A DNA stretch of 7,405 nucleotides from Fimenecus sp045531435 (GTDB lineage: Bacteria > Bacillota > Clostridia > Oscillospirales > Acutalibacteraceae), in the NCBI GenBank assembly GCA_045531435.1, contig JAZSDZ010000169.1, positions 1-7,405 of the forward strand, given 5' to 3'. The position numbers and the translations under genes were made by a program. The stretch's first letter is position 1; every line of letters starts with the position of its first letter. The notes below the pieces were generated by a model. It was not told where the DNA came from. It saw nothing but the letters and a program-made list of their open reading frames with translations, and did no database searches. Shown in pieces: positions 1 through 6,300 of this stretch.

Positions 1-1680
1 ATTTCTTGTGCATTCTCCCTTTGAACAGATGCTGACTCCTTCATTCTTCAGAGCTTTGATTAAAGCTTTCTGTGTTAAAGGAAAATGCTCACCGACATCA
101 TAACAGGATTTTATGACTGCCGCATAAGCCGCATCAGATTCAAAGTAAAAGTTTTCATCATCATAATATCCGACAAGGTTTCTCGGCATATCAATAGGTC
201 TTATCATACGCTCAACAAGATTAACTTTGCCCACATCAATCAGACTGCGAAGCTTACGGAAAAATATTTCTGTGGGCTGTTCTGTTTCCGTGAGTGCCTG
301 CTGTGTTACAGCGAGCCTTAATAAAATTCCGTCAAGCTCTTTTAACATTTCAACTTTCTGTTCATAGGTGATACCTTCATAGTACGAAAGCGTTTCACAA
401 TAAAGTTCAAAGCCGATTCTTATGTTTGCAAGGTCGTCACATAATCTCGGTCTGATATGAAAATTCATTTCATCAGCTTTGGCTTTGTAAAACTTTCTGT
501 TAGAAAGAAAACCGCTTTTGAGTTTTTCTAAAAGTTCTTTCACTCCGTTTTCTTTGTCAAGAAATCTTGCCTTCAGCATTTCAGTTGCAAGGAAAGTAAA
601 GTGTGATAAGGTTCCTTCCTCAGCTTCCTTCTGATACTTTGTAAGCTCGTTAAGGTTAATGTCGCCGGGCTTGAGCTCAAGAGAAAGGAATCTTGCCACA
701 CCGCTTTCACCCACATTGGGAAGATACTCTGCAGTCATTATCACATTACACTGCGGTCTTTTGGCTGCTCTCTGTCTACCACTTTTATCAAGAGCTCCTC
801 TTGCTTCTCTTTTACATATTCCTCGTATAAGTGCCTGAGTTGTTGCATCCTGTGCTGACTGTTCTCTGCCTGAGCCGGGATGATAGTCGTCAATGATAAC
901 TGCACAGTCCTTAAGAGTGAAACAATAGTTCAGAATGCTTTTCGGTGTGTCACGGAAATTCATAGGGATATTATCTTCATTGAACCTACCGAAAAGGGAA
1001 TTGATTAAAAGTGACAGCGTTGTTTTCATTGAACCTGTTTTGCCGTAAAGCATAATAACCGTTTTAGTTTCCTTACCTGCCTTTGCCATAAAGGTACCGA
1101 GTATACTGACTAATGTGTAAGAAAGCATAGGAAACATAATTTCTTTCGGTGCAACAGAGTACGGTAAAGCTTTCACAAGGTTCATTGTTTTCGCAACATC
1201 CGAATCCGTTTTGAAGGAATAACCCTTTGTCTTTTCTGTAAGTTCAACCTCCGTGTTGATGTTACCGGGCATACAAAACTGCCAGCCCTTTGATGTTTCC
1301 CACCAGCCTGTTGTGCCGTAAATAGTTTTTGCTTCTGCATATTTCGCCGTTGACTGAATAGCCTGACGGAGATTGTCACGGTTGCCGTAGCCTGATTCGA
1401 TAACACAGTTGATGCCCCAATACTCCTGTGCCCAATCGAGCTGTGCAAAATTTTTCAGGGGTACTGTGATTTTGCGAAGGTCATTACCTTTTTCATCTGT
1501 GCCGGCAATAGAAAGGAATCTTTCGTTCTCGGCTCCGTTAGTGCAGGGAATATCTTCGGTTATCCTTGCAAGGAAATTGCTGAGCTTAATGTTGACCGGC
1601 TTACCGTTTATCGTCCTTTCAATATACAATGCGTTGTTATATGCAAAGAACGTGTCTGAATAGTATAAATAGTTTTCCAA
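1..1680 (-). CDS. P-loop ATPase/helicase of DUF927-like or plasmid/phage replication type (3' end outside window)
   Basis: The minus-strand frame is open for 560 codons and runs off the window at base 1, so the C-terminus is missing. A Walker A motif is seen at about residues 212-221 (YGKTGSMKTT, Lys219), with the hydrophobic strand VIML before it. A Walker B strand AVIIDD follows at about 260-265, a sensor-1-like NVIMTAEYLP at 312-321, and an arginine-finger-like GVARFLSLEL at 327-336. This order fits a RecA/AAA-like DNA helicase such as the DUF927 or phage/plasmid D5-like replication helicases; that assignment is from memory of motif layout, not from a search. I chose TTG at 1680 because AGAGG lies 7 bases before it; an in-frame ATG at 1716 has no good ribosome binding site. 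No primase domain is visible in the part present. The VLP gene lies upstream on the same strand, so they may be co-transcribed. Likely role (inferred): unwinding DNA during replication or transfer of the element. Confidence 0.82.
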   Translation of the reverse strand, partial: MENYLYYSDTFFAYNNALYIERTINGKPVNIKLSNFLARITEDIPCTNGAENERFLSIAGTDEKGNDLRKITVPLKNFAQLDWAQEYWGINCVIESGYGNRDNLRQAIQSTAKYAEAKTIYGTTGWWETSKGWQFCMPGNINTEVELTEKTKGYSFKTDSDVAKTMNLVKALPYSVAPKEIMFPMLSYTLVSILGTFMAKAGKETKTVIMLYGKTGSMKTTLSLLINSLFGRFNEDNIPMNFRDTPKSILNYCFTLKDCAVIIDDYHPGSGREQSAQDATTQALIRGICKREARGALDKSGRQRAAKRPQCNVIMTAEYLPNVGESGVARFLSLELKPGDINLNELTKYQKEAEEGTLSHFTFLATEMLKARFLDKENGVKELLEKLKSGFLSNRKFYKAKADEMNFHIRPRLCDDLANIRIGFELYCETLSYYEGITYEQKVEMLKELDGILLRLAVTQQALTETEQPTEIFFRKLRSLIDVGKVNLVERMIRPIDMPRNLVGYYDDENFYFESDAAYAAVIKSCYDVGEHFPLTQKALIKALKNEGVSICSKGECTRN

Positions 1681-1714
1681 ATTATTACCTCTTTCTTGTA
1701 ATGATTTTCCGAAC

Positions 1715-1865
1715 ATCCGTACAATACGCACATAAACCAACAGCACAAAGCTTTTATCTGTTCGGGTTTTATCCGTACAATGTGCCACAGTGTACGCTAC
1801 AAATACGAACAGCACAAGTCAATAGCACAGGGCTTCATAGCAATTTGTTCGGTTGTTCGGTTTTT
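1715..1865. repeat. Imperfect, diverged tandem direct repeat
   Basis: Three blocks recur in the same order in two adjacent copies. ATCCGTACAAT is at 1715-1725 and 1771-1781. AACAGCACAA(A)G is at 1739-1750 and 1808-1818. TGTTCGG followed by T-rich sequence is at 1759-1770 and 1854-1865. Offsets of 56, 69 and 95 bases show that one copy has gained or lost sequence. On the minus strand, the copies would encode similar cysteine-containing peptides in related frames, so this could be a decayed small-gene duplication rather than a binding-site array. Confidence 0.5.
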
Positions 1866-1885
1866 GAAGTTTTGTCGTAAAATGT

Positions 1886-1954
1886 TTACCCATTGTGTGT
1901 AGATGTTTTAAAACGCAACAACATAAAAGTATATTGCTTCTGTCCTTCTGCCAT
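1886..1954 (-). CDS. Possible 22-residue micro-ORF downstream of the VLP gene
   Basis: An ATG lies 10 bases after the VLP stop codon and reads 22 codons (start MAEGQKQYTF, basic and hydrophobic centre MLLRFK) to a TAA. A weak AAAGG is placed 8 bases before the ATG. Its stop overlaps another ATG at 1893-1891, which opens a 24-codon frame ending in TGA at 1821-1819. The stop/start overlap is the arrangement seen in translational coupling. However, ORFs this short are common by chance in AT-rich DNA and I do not recognise the peptide. Confidence 0.2.
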   Translation of the reverse strand: MAEGQKQYTFMLLRFKTSTHNG

Positions 1955-1964
1955 TTTTAAGCCT

Positions 1965-2309
1965 TTATTTCGGCGGCTTTACAGCATCATAAACATCCAC
2001 CCGTGACCTTTTTGCAGACATATATTCTGCGTTTCTCTGTCGCTGTTTCTTCTTCGCACAGTCGGGACAGAACTTTTGATTTCTACCTGTTCGCTCTGTT
2101 TTCTTACCGCAAAGAGAACAGACCATCATTACTACCGACTCACTTCTTAAATCTTTCAGCAACGTCTTATCGGCAGGGAGAACTGCATCAAGAAAATATC
2201 TGCAGATAATATGGCTCGGTGTTATGAACTGCGGACAGGTGTGAGTGTCACCGTCATCAAGAAGCAGACAGTTGCCCTGATAACAGTTACAGCATCGGCT
2301 TTTAATCAT
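1965..2309 (-). CDS. Cysteine-rich VLP domain protein, 114 residues, probably shortened at its N-terminus
   Basis: The protein has the layout of the Cys_rich_VLP family (named for a conserved Val-Leu-Pro), small proteins carried by Firmicutes plasmids and integrative elements. Cysteines stand at 6, 7, 9, 14, 25 and 36, with the GNCLLLDDG block at 12-20 and AVLPADK at 42-48. A C-terminal zinc ribbon follows: CSLC at 64-67 and CPDC at 81-84. A basic tail (about 87-103) is rich in Lys and Arg. Nucleic-acid binding or regulation is a reasonable inference, but the family's function is not established to my knowledge. The ATG at 2309 has no good ribosome binding site. A strong one precedes an in-frame ATG at 2357, which is separated from this ORF by a TAA at 2330-2328. 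Reading through would add an N-terminal helix (FAEIKTMIKSR) that full-length relatives appear to have. The gene is therefore either damaged or restarts at 2309. Confidence 0.8.
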   Translation of the reverse strand: MIKSRCCNCYQGNCLLLDDGDTHTCPQFITPSHIICRYFLDAVLPADKTLLKDLRSESVVMMVCSLCGKKTERTGRNQKFCPDCAKKKQRQRNAEYMSAKRSRVDVYDAVKPPK

Positions 2310-2327
2310 TGTCTTGATTTCTGCAAA

Positions 2328-2357
2328 TTACTTAAGGGTAAGGTTGATTGTTTGCAT
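2328..2357 (-). other. Nine-codon leader ORF with strong RBS, in frame with the VLP gene
   Basis: ATG at 2357-2355 opens a frame reading MQTINLTLK and then TAA (2330-2328). A near-perfect Shine-Dalgarno AAAGGAGGT (plus-strand 2365-2373) sits 8 bases upstream. The ATG is exactly 16 codons ahead of, and in frame with, the VLP start at 2309. The simplest reading is the true N-terminus of the VLP protein cut off by a nonsense change. A genuine leader peptide coupling translation to the next start, 18 bases after the stop, is the alternative. Confidence 0.55.
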
Positions 2358-2364
2358 AAGGGGT

Positions 2365-2373
2365 ACCTCCTTT
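2365..2373 (-). promoter_or_regulatory. Strong ribosome binding site ahead of the nine-codon leader
   Basis: The minus strand reads AAAGGAGGT, the best Shine-Dalgarno match on this strand, 8 bases before ATG 2357. It marks the original translation start of the VLP gene rather than the ATG at 2309. Confidence 0.75.
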
Positions 2374-2395
2374 CTTTAAAAATTTAGTTGTACTG

Positions 2396-2418
2396 CAAAA
2401 AAATGTGACGCGGTATTT
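2396..2418 (+). repeat. Direct repeat copy 1 upstream of the acetyltransferase gene
   Basis: The block CAAAAAAATGTGACGC followed by GGTATTTA recurs at 3278-3300 with 21 of 23 bases identical, 882 bases apart in the same orientation. Weaker similarity extends to a CCAAA about 10 bases further on. It may be a shared regulator site, the trace of a duplicated promoter region, or a recombination boundary of the acetyltransferase cassette. Confidence 0.8.
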
Positions 2419-2446
2419 ACATATCCAAATTCACGGTTTTAGGCAT

Positions 2447-2481
2447 AAAAAAAGCACCTGCTACTTTTGAAGTAACAGGTG
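2447..2481 (-). terminator. Rho-independent terminator hairpin on the minus strand between the divergent arms
   Basis: A 12-bp stem (arms 2455-2466 and 2470-2481, CACCTGCTACTT and AAGTAACAGGTG, one G-U wobble) with a 3-base loop is followed on the minus strand by a run of seven T (2453-2447). On the plus strand no T run follows, so it acts leftward only. No gene visible to its right reads left. It therefore insulates the VLP/helicase arm from antisense transcription of the acetyltransferase gene, or attenuates a leader of the left arm. A second GTAACAG (2485-2491) could compete for the same partner arm. Confidence 0.75.
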
Positions 2482-2492
2482 TATGTAACAGA

Positions 2493-2522
2493 TTGAAATT
2501 TAGTGGACTTGTGTGGTATAAT
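2493..2522 (+). promoter_or_regulatory. Sigma-70-type promoter of the acetyltransferase gene
   Basis: TTGAAA (2493-2498) and a perfect TATAAT (2517-2522) are 18 bases apart. GGAG at 2546-2549 stands 8 bases before the ATG at 2558. The surrounding ATTGAAATTTA matches the polymerase gene's promoter at 3313-3323. Confidence 0.75.
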
Positions 2523-2557
2523 GATATAAACAAATTAGTTATTACGGAGATGGTTGT

Positions 2558-3199
2558 ATGAGAAAAGAAATTGATATAAATACTTGGGAAAGAAAAGAAC
2601 ATTTTGAGTTTTATTCAAACATTGCAACTCCGCATTACTGCGTAGCATTTAATATTGATGTAACCAATCTGCTTGCATTTACAAGAAAAAACAAAATATC
2701 TTTCTATTATTCACTCATATATTTATGTACACAGTCAATAAATGAAACAGATGAATTTCTTCTTGAAACTGAAGATAATAAGGTATTTAAAATTGACCGC
2801 CGTGTACCTTGCTTTACTGATTTGAAAAAGGGTGCGACAAGCTTTCACATGGTTTCACTTCCCTGCGAGGGTGATATTATTGAATTCGCTAAGAAAGCCC
2901 GTGAGGAAAGTGAAAACAACCCATTGTCTGTATATTCTCTCGGAGGCTTAAGAGAATCGCAGATTGTATTTTCCTGCATTCCCTGGGCAGATATAACAAT
3001 GTGTTCAAACGAGCGCGATTACACCGACCCGAAGCTGAAGGACGACACCGCACCGATCCTTGTCTGGGGTAAATATACTGAGCAAAACGGCAAGTACATT
3101 ATCAATATGACTCTTGACGTAAACCACCGATTCATTGACGGTTATTTTGTCGGTCAGTTTGTTCAGAAACTTGAAGAAAAAATTGCAGAACTCAATTGA
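2558..3199 (+). CDS. CatA-like O-acetyltransferase (chloramphenicol acetyltransferase family)
   Basis: The 213-residue product matches the usual length of CAT-family trimeric acetyltransferases, which move an acetyl group from acetyl-CoA to a hydroxyl. Its N-terminus (INTWERKEHFEFY) follows the typical D-W-R-E-F pattern. SCIPW at 139-143 corresponds to the conserved serine/SxIPW block, and NHRFIDG at 189-195 is the active-site motif with catalytic His190 and Asp194 in HxxxDG spacing. In classical CAT the motif reads HHAVCDG, so the residues around the histidine differ. Chloramphenicol resistance is therefore possible but not shown; such CatA-like proteins often have unknown acceptors. The gene has its own promoter and terminator and lies between direct repeats, so it looks like a self-contained cargo gene. 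From about 2995 to 3070 the codons turn markedly GC-rich compared with the AT-rich first half. It ends in TGA, so UGA is a normal stop here. Confidence 0.88.
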   Translation: MRKEIDINTWERKEHFEFYSNIATPHYCVAFNIDVTNLLAFTRKNKISFYYSLIYLCTQSINETDEFLLETEDNKVFKIDRRVPCFTDLKKGATSFHMVSLPCEGDIIEFAKKAREESENNPLSVYSLGGLRESQIVFSCIPWADITMCSNERDYTDPKLKDDTAPILVWGKYTEQNGKYIINMTLDVNHRFIDGYFVGQFVQKLEEKIAELN

Positions 3200-3238
3200 G
3201 TCTGACAGTTTTCCAATTTGTTAAGTTCAACATTTTCC

Positions 3239-3268
3239 AAACTGCTCTCTCTGTGAGGGCAGTTTTTG
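3239..3268 (+). terminator. Rho-independent terminator of the acetyltransferase gene
   Basis: An 11-bp stem (AAACTGCTCTC at 3239-3249 and GAGGGCAGTTT at 3255-3265, one T-G wobble) with loop TCTGT runs into a T stretch. It lies 40 bases after the stop codon. It separates this gene from the polymerase operon, which has its own promoter. Confidence 0.82.
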
Positions 3269-3277
3269 TATGCTCTT

Positions 3278-3300
3278 CAAAAAAATGTGACGCAGTATTC
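3278..3300 (+). repeat. Direct repeat copy 2 upstream of the polymerase operon promoter
   Basis: CAAAAAAATGTGACGC followed by AGTATTCA matches copy 1 at 2396-2418 in 21 of 23 bases. This copy ends 13 bases before the -35 box at 3314. That position suits an upstream activator or repressor site or an UP-like element. Confidence 0.8.
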
Positions 3301-3313
3301 ATTTACCAAAATA

Positions 3314-3342
3314 TTGAAATTTATGTACCATTGTAGTATACT
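3314..3342 (+). promoter_or_regulatory. Promoter of the polymerase operon
   Basis: TTGAAA (3314-3319) and TATACT (3337-3342) are 17 bases apart, the ideal spacing. The ATTGAAATTTA block containing the -35 box is identical to that of the acetyltransferase promoter, suggesting a common origin and perhaps common control. Confidence 0.72.
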
Positions 3343-3357
3343 TGTAATAATCATTTC

Positions 3358-3366
3358 AGGAGGTGA
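3358..3366 (+). promoter_or_regulatory. Ribosome binding site that fixes the polymerase start
   Basis: CAGGAGGTG, nearly the full anti-16S match, lies just before ATG 3371. It rules out the in-frame ATG at 3266, which lies inside the preceding terminator and upstream of the promoter. Confidence 0.85.
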
Positions 3367-3370
3367 AGCT

Positions 3371-6300
3371 ATGACCGGTGTAAGATATAAAATACCCATA
3401 CTGTCCGCAAAAGCAATTCTTGCTTACGCAAAGCCCGTTGACGAGGATGTATACTCTTTCAATCTCAACAAAGCGGAAACTGCAAGTGTATTATTAAATC
3501 ACGGCGATACTTATCAGGATGATAATGCCGTTTTCTATCAGCTTATGTCTATGCTTCACAGAGACGGTTATTCGCCAAAAGGTGATGAGCTGATAATTGA
3601 CGACTTGTACGATGCAATTATATATTTTGATTTTGCAGGTATCTTTGACAGAAGTGCAGAGTACCCTAAAAATGCATTAAGGCAGAAAAAGGCTGAATCT
3701 ATGTTCCGCCCTGAAGGTATTACTCTTGACCTTGGCAGCGGTCAGCATAAATATCTTGCCTTTGAGCGTTCTGCTTCTATGAGCAGAAATGCAAAGCTGT
3801 CATTTGTCCGTGCTGACCTTTATGATGAAATTACACGCAGAATAACCCTCAACTTAAAAATTGATGTTTGTGAGCTTTCAAAGCTTTATGCATATAATGG
3901 TCTTCTCTTTTCGTCAGGTATCAGAGTAGAGCCCGATAATAAGTACTTTCTTGAAAATGTTGCTATTGTACCCAACCCGAAGCATATTACAAATGATGTT
4001 TCTAGTGTGACAGTTGCAGATGTTACAGGTGAAGGCAGTATAAGAAAATATGAAAGAACAGAATGCACAGGCGATATTGAAACTACACGCTTTGACGGTA
4101 TGGGACTAATTTCACCTGAGTTTGCCCGTGAGCTTGACAGCAAAATCGGCAGTAAAAAAGAACATACATCTTTTCAGATTCGTATGCTATATATCAAGGG
4201 TATGGTGCATAAGACAGATTTCAAATCTCTGTTCAAGGAAGCAGGTATTGAAGCAATAACTGATATATGGGGAAGAAAGCACCAAGTTGATAGCCTTTGT
4301 ATGATACTTACCGAAAGTCAGTTCAAGGGTTACAAGTGGCTGAAACAGTATAATATTTCTTGGCAGACATATGTACAGCTCTGCCGTGCTTATGAGCACA
4401 CAATATACATCACAAATGTAAGCAAGACAGAAGCAGAAGATACAACCGAGCTTAATTATCAGTTCCTTAATACTGTCAAAATGCTTTCATCTGAATTCAG
4501 ACCTGATGATTTACCCTTGGGGTGGGAGCATTCTCCCTCTGAGGATGAAAGAATGTGGCTGACCAAGCCGACAGAGCAGAGGTATTATAAGCTTCGCCGT
4601 GATACAGATGCCCGTATAAGGTATTTTACCGAAAAGGCTGATGAATGGACATTCGGAAGAAAGAGCCGAAGTTATCATCTTGCAGAGTTGTTGAGAAAAA
4701 ATCCAAAATTTATCAATGAGCCATACTTTGTCCGTCAGCTTGACGATGCGGCAGAGAGTCTGCTTAAAGATTATTCCATAGGCCGTTTACTTGTTGACGG
4801 AGACAACCGTTTCTTTGCGGCTGATATTATGGAATTATTCTATGAGCTTATCAGAGATAATGGCGGAAGACCTGATATATTATCTGCTATTAAAAATGAA
4901 TTCCTTGATACGAATGAGTTTTATGCTCCCGGTGCTGTATATTCACAGCAAAATATCTATGCTCTTCTTCGTAATCCTCATATTGCAAGAAATGAAGAAG
5001 CACTTGTTAAGCCATTAAAAAAGATAGGCACTTACAGAAAAAAATACCTTTCAGGTCTTACAGATATAATTATGGTTAACTCCGTTTCACTCCTTGCCGA
5101 AAGACTTGGTGGTGCTGATTTTGACGGTGATATGATTAAAACAGTAGCCGAGCCGAAGCTTACATCTTGTATAGCAAATAACTACAGTAAGGATGATTTT
5201 TCACTTGGTGGCAATCTACCTTTATTAAGCATACCGTCCGCAGAGCCAATCATTGCAGATGCAAATGATTGGTATAAACGCTTCGAAACAATACGAAACA
5301 CATTCTCATCCCGTGTCGGTCAGATTTCAAATGCAGCACTTGACCGTAGTATAATTGCTTATGACGAAAACACCGACGATGAAAAGAAAGAGCAGTACCG
5401 CCAGGAAACAGAGGTGCTTGAGATACTGACAGGTCTTGAGATAGACTCAGCTAAAAGCGGTATAAAACCGGATTTGACAGAATATCTTGAAACCAACAAA
5501 GCTGAAAGAACATCCTTCCTTAAATACAAGGCTCTTATTGAAAAAGCAGAGGGCAAGCGCCGTTGGTATGAGCCGACATTTGATGAACGCTATAAGAAAT
5601 TCTTTGAAGGTCAGAATTGGGATGAGGTCAGCTCTAACCTTGAAAAGCTTCCGTATTTTGCAAGAGAGTTGAAAAAGAATACACCAAGGGCGAAAATTCA
5701 TCAGGCTGATACGAGTGAGCTTTTTACATTTGCAAAGCACGGTTGGGAGAAAAAACTTGACCCGAAGATTCTTGATTATGTAGGTAGAGTAATAGCAGAT
5801 TACGAAACCTGCCTGAAAAGAATCCGTGCAAGACGGAAAGCCGCAAGTAATATCAAGGCAAAGCACAATGATATTAACCTTATTCTGTATATGCAGAATA
5901 AGGTTAATGATTATGAAGCTGATGAGCTTGCTGCTACGTTCATTAATCTGCCCGAAGAACGAGTAAATGAGATATATTTTGCGGTAAGAAACGAGAATTG
6001 GCACTTTATGAAAGAGGATGAAAGATATGCCTTTCTCATAAAGCATCTTCCTGAAGCAGAGTACAGAGAGTATTATGACATCTTTGCTGATTTCCGTTTT
6101 GGCGGGTATAAATTGCTGCCTGATATTATTACTGAAACACGAAACTACAACATATCTGCAAATGCTTCGGCTATGCAGTATCCCAATGATTCAGAGGAGC
6201 TTAACTTAATGGTAAAAGCGTATCTCAGAAATCCCGTAGGCAATTACCGTGAAACTGTTTCAAGGGAAGCAGCGAGAATAATTGAAACTCCTGTTATTTC

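Larger units (their letters stand above)
1681..1964 (-). other. Spacer between VLP gene and helicase gene; micro-ORFs and diverged repeat, no clear gene
   Basis: No convincing gene of ordinary size lies here. On the minus strand there is a chain of very short ORFs (1954-1886 and 1893-1819) and an imperfect direct repeat. The helicase frame is open upstream of its chosen start back to an in-frame TGA at 1821-1819. An overlapping frame reads a cysteine-containing peptide (ALCCWFMCVLYGC) at about 1755-1714. The region may be the remains of a small cysteine-rich gene or an untranslated leader of the helicase. I saw no strong promoter or terminator. Confidence 0.45.

Noticed and set aside
85..1880. 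Several plus-strand and minus-strand ORFs of 60-90 codons
   Set aside because: They are other-frame shadows of the helicase gene, or cross from it into the spacer without a ribosome binding site or motif.
1819..2330. Stop-codon recoding (TGA at 1819-1821, TAA at 2328-2330)
   Set aside because: The acetyltransferase gene ends normally in TGA and other genes end in TAA, with no special downstream structure seen; nonsense change or chance is simpler.
2417..2602. 61-codon ORF on the minus strand
   Set aside because: It runs through the terminator hairpin and the acetyltransferase promoter and start; low-complexity reversed sequence.
3266..3370. Upstream in-frame start for the polymerase
   Set aside because: It would begin inside the acetyltransferase terminator and before the -35/-10 boxes; the strong ribosome binding site is just before 3371.
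5447..6046. 199-codon ORF on the minus strand
   Set aside because: It is antisense to the well-supported polymerase gene, has no recognisable motif, and its hydrophobic F/I/L-rich composition is that of reversed AT-rich coding sequence.
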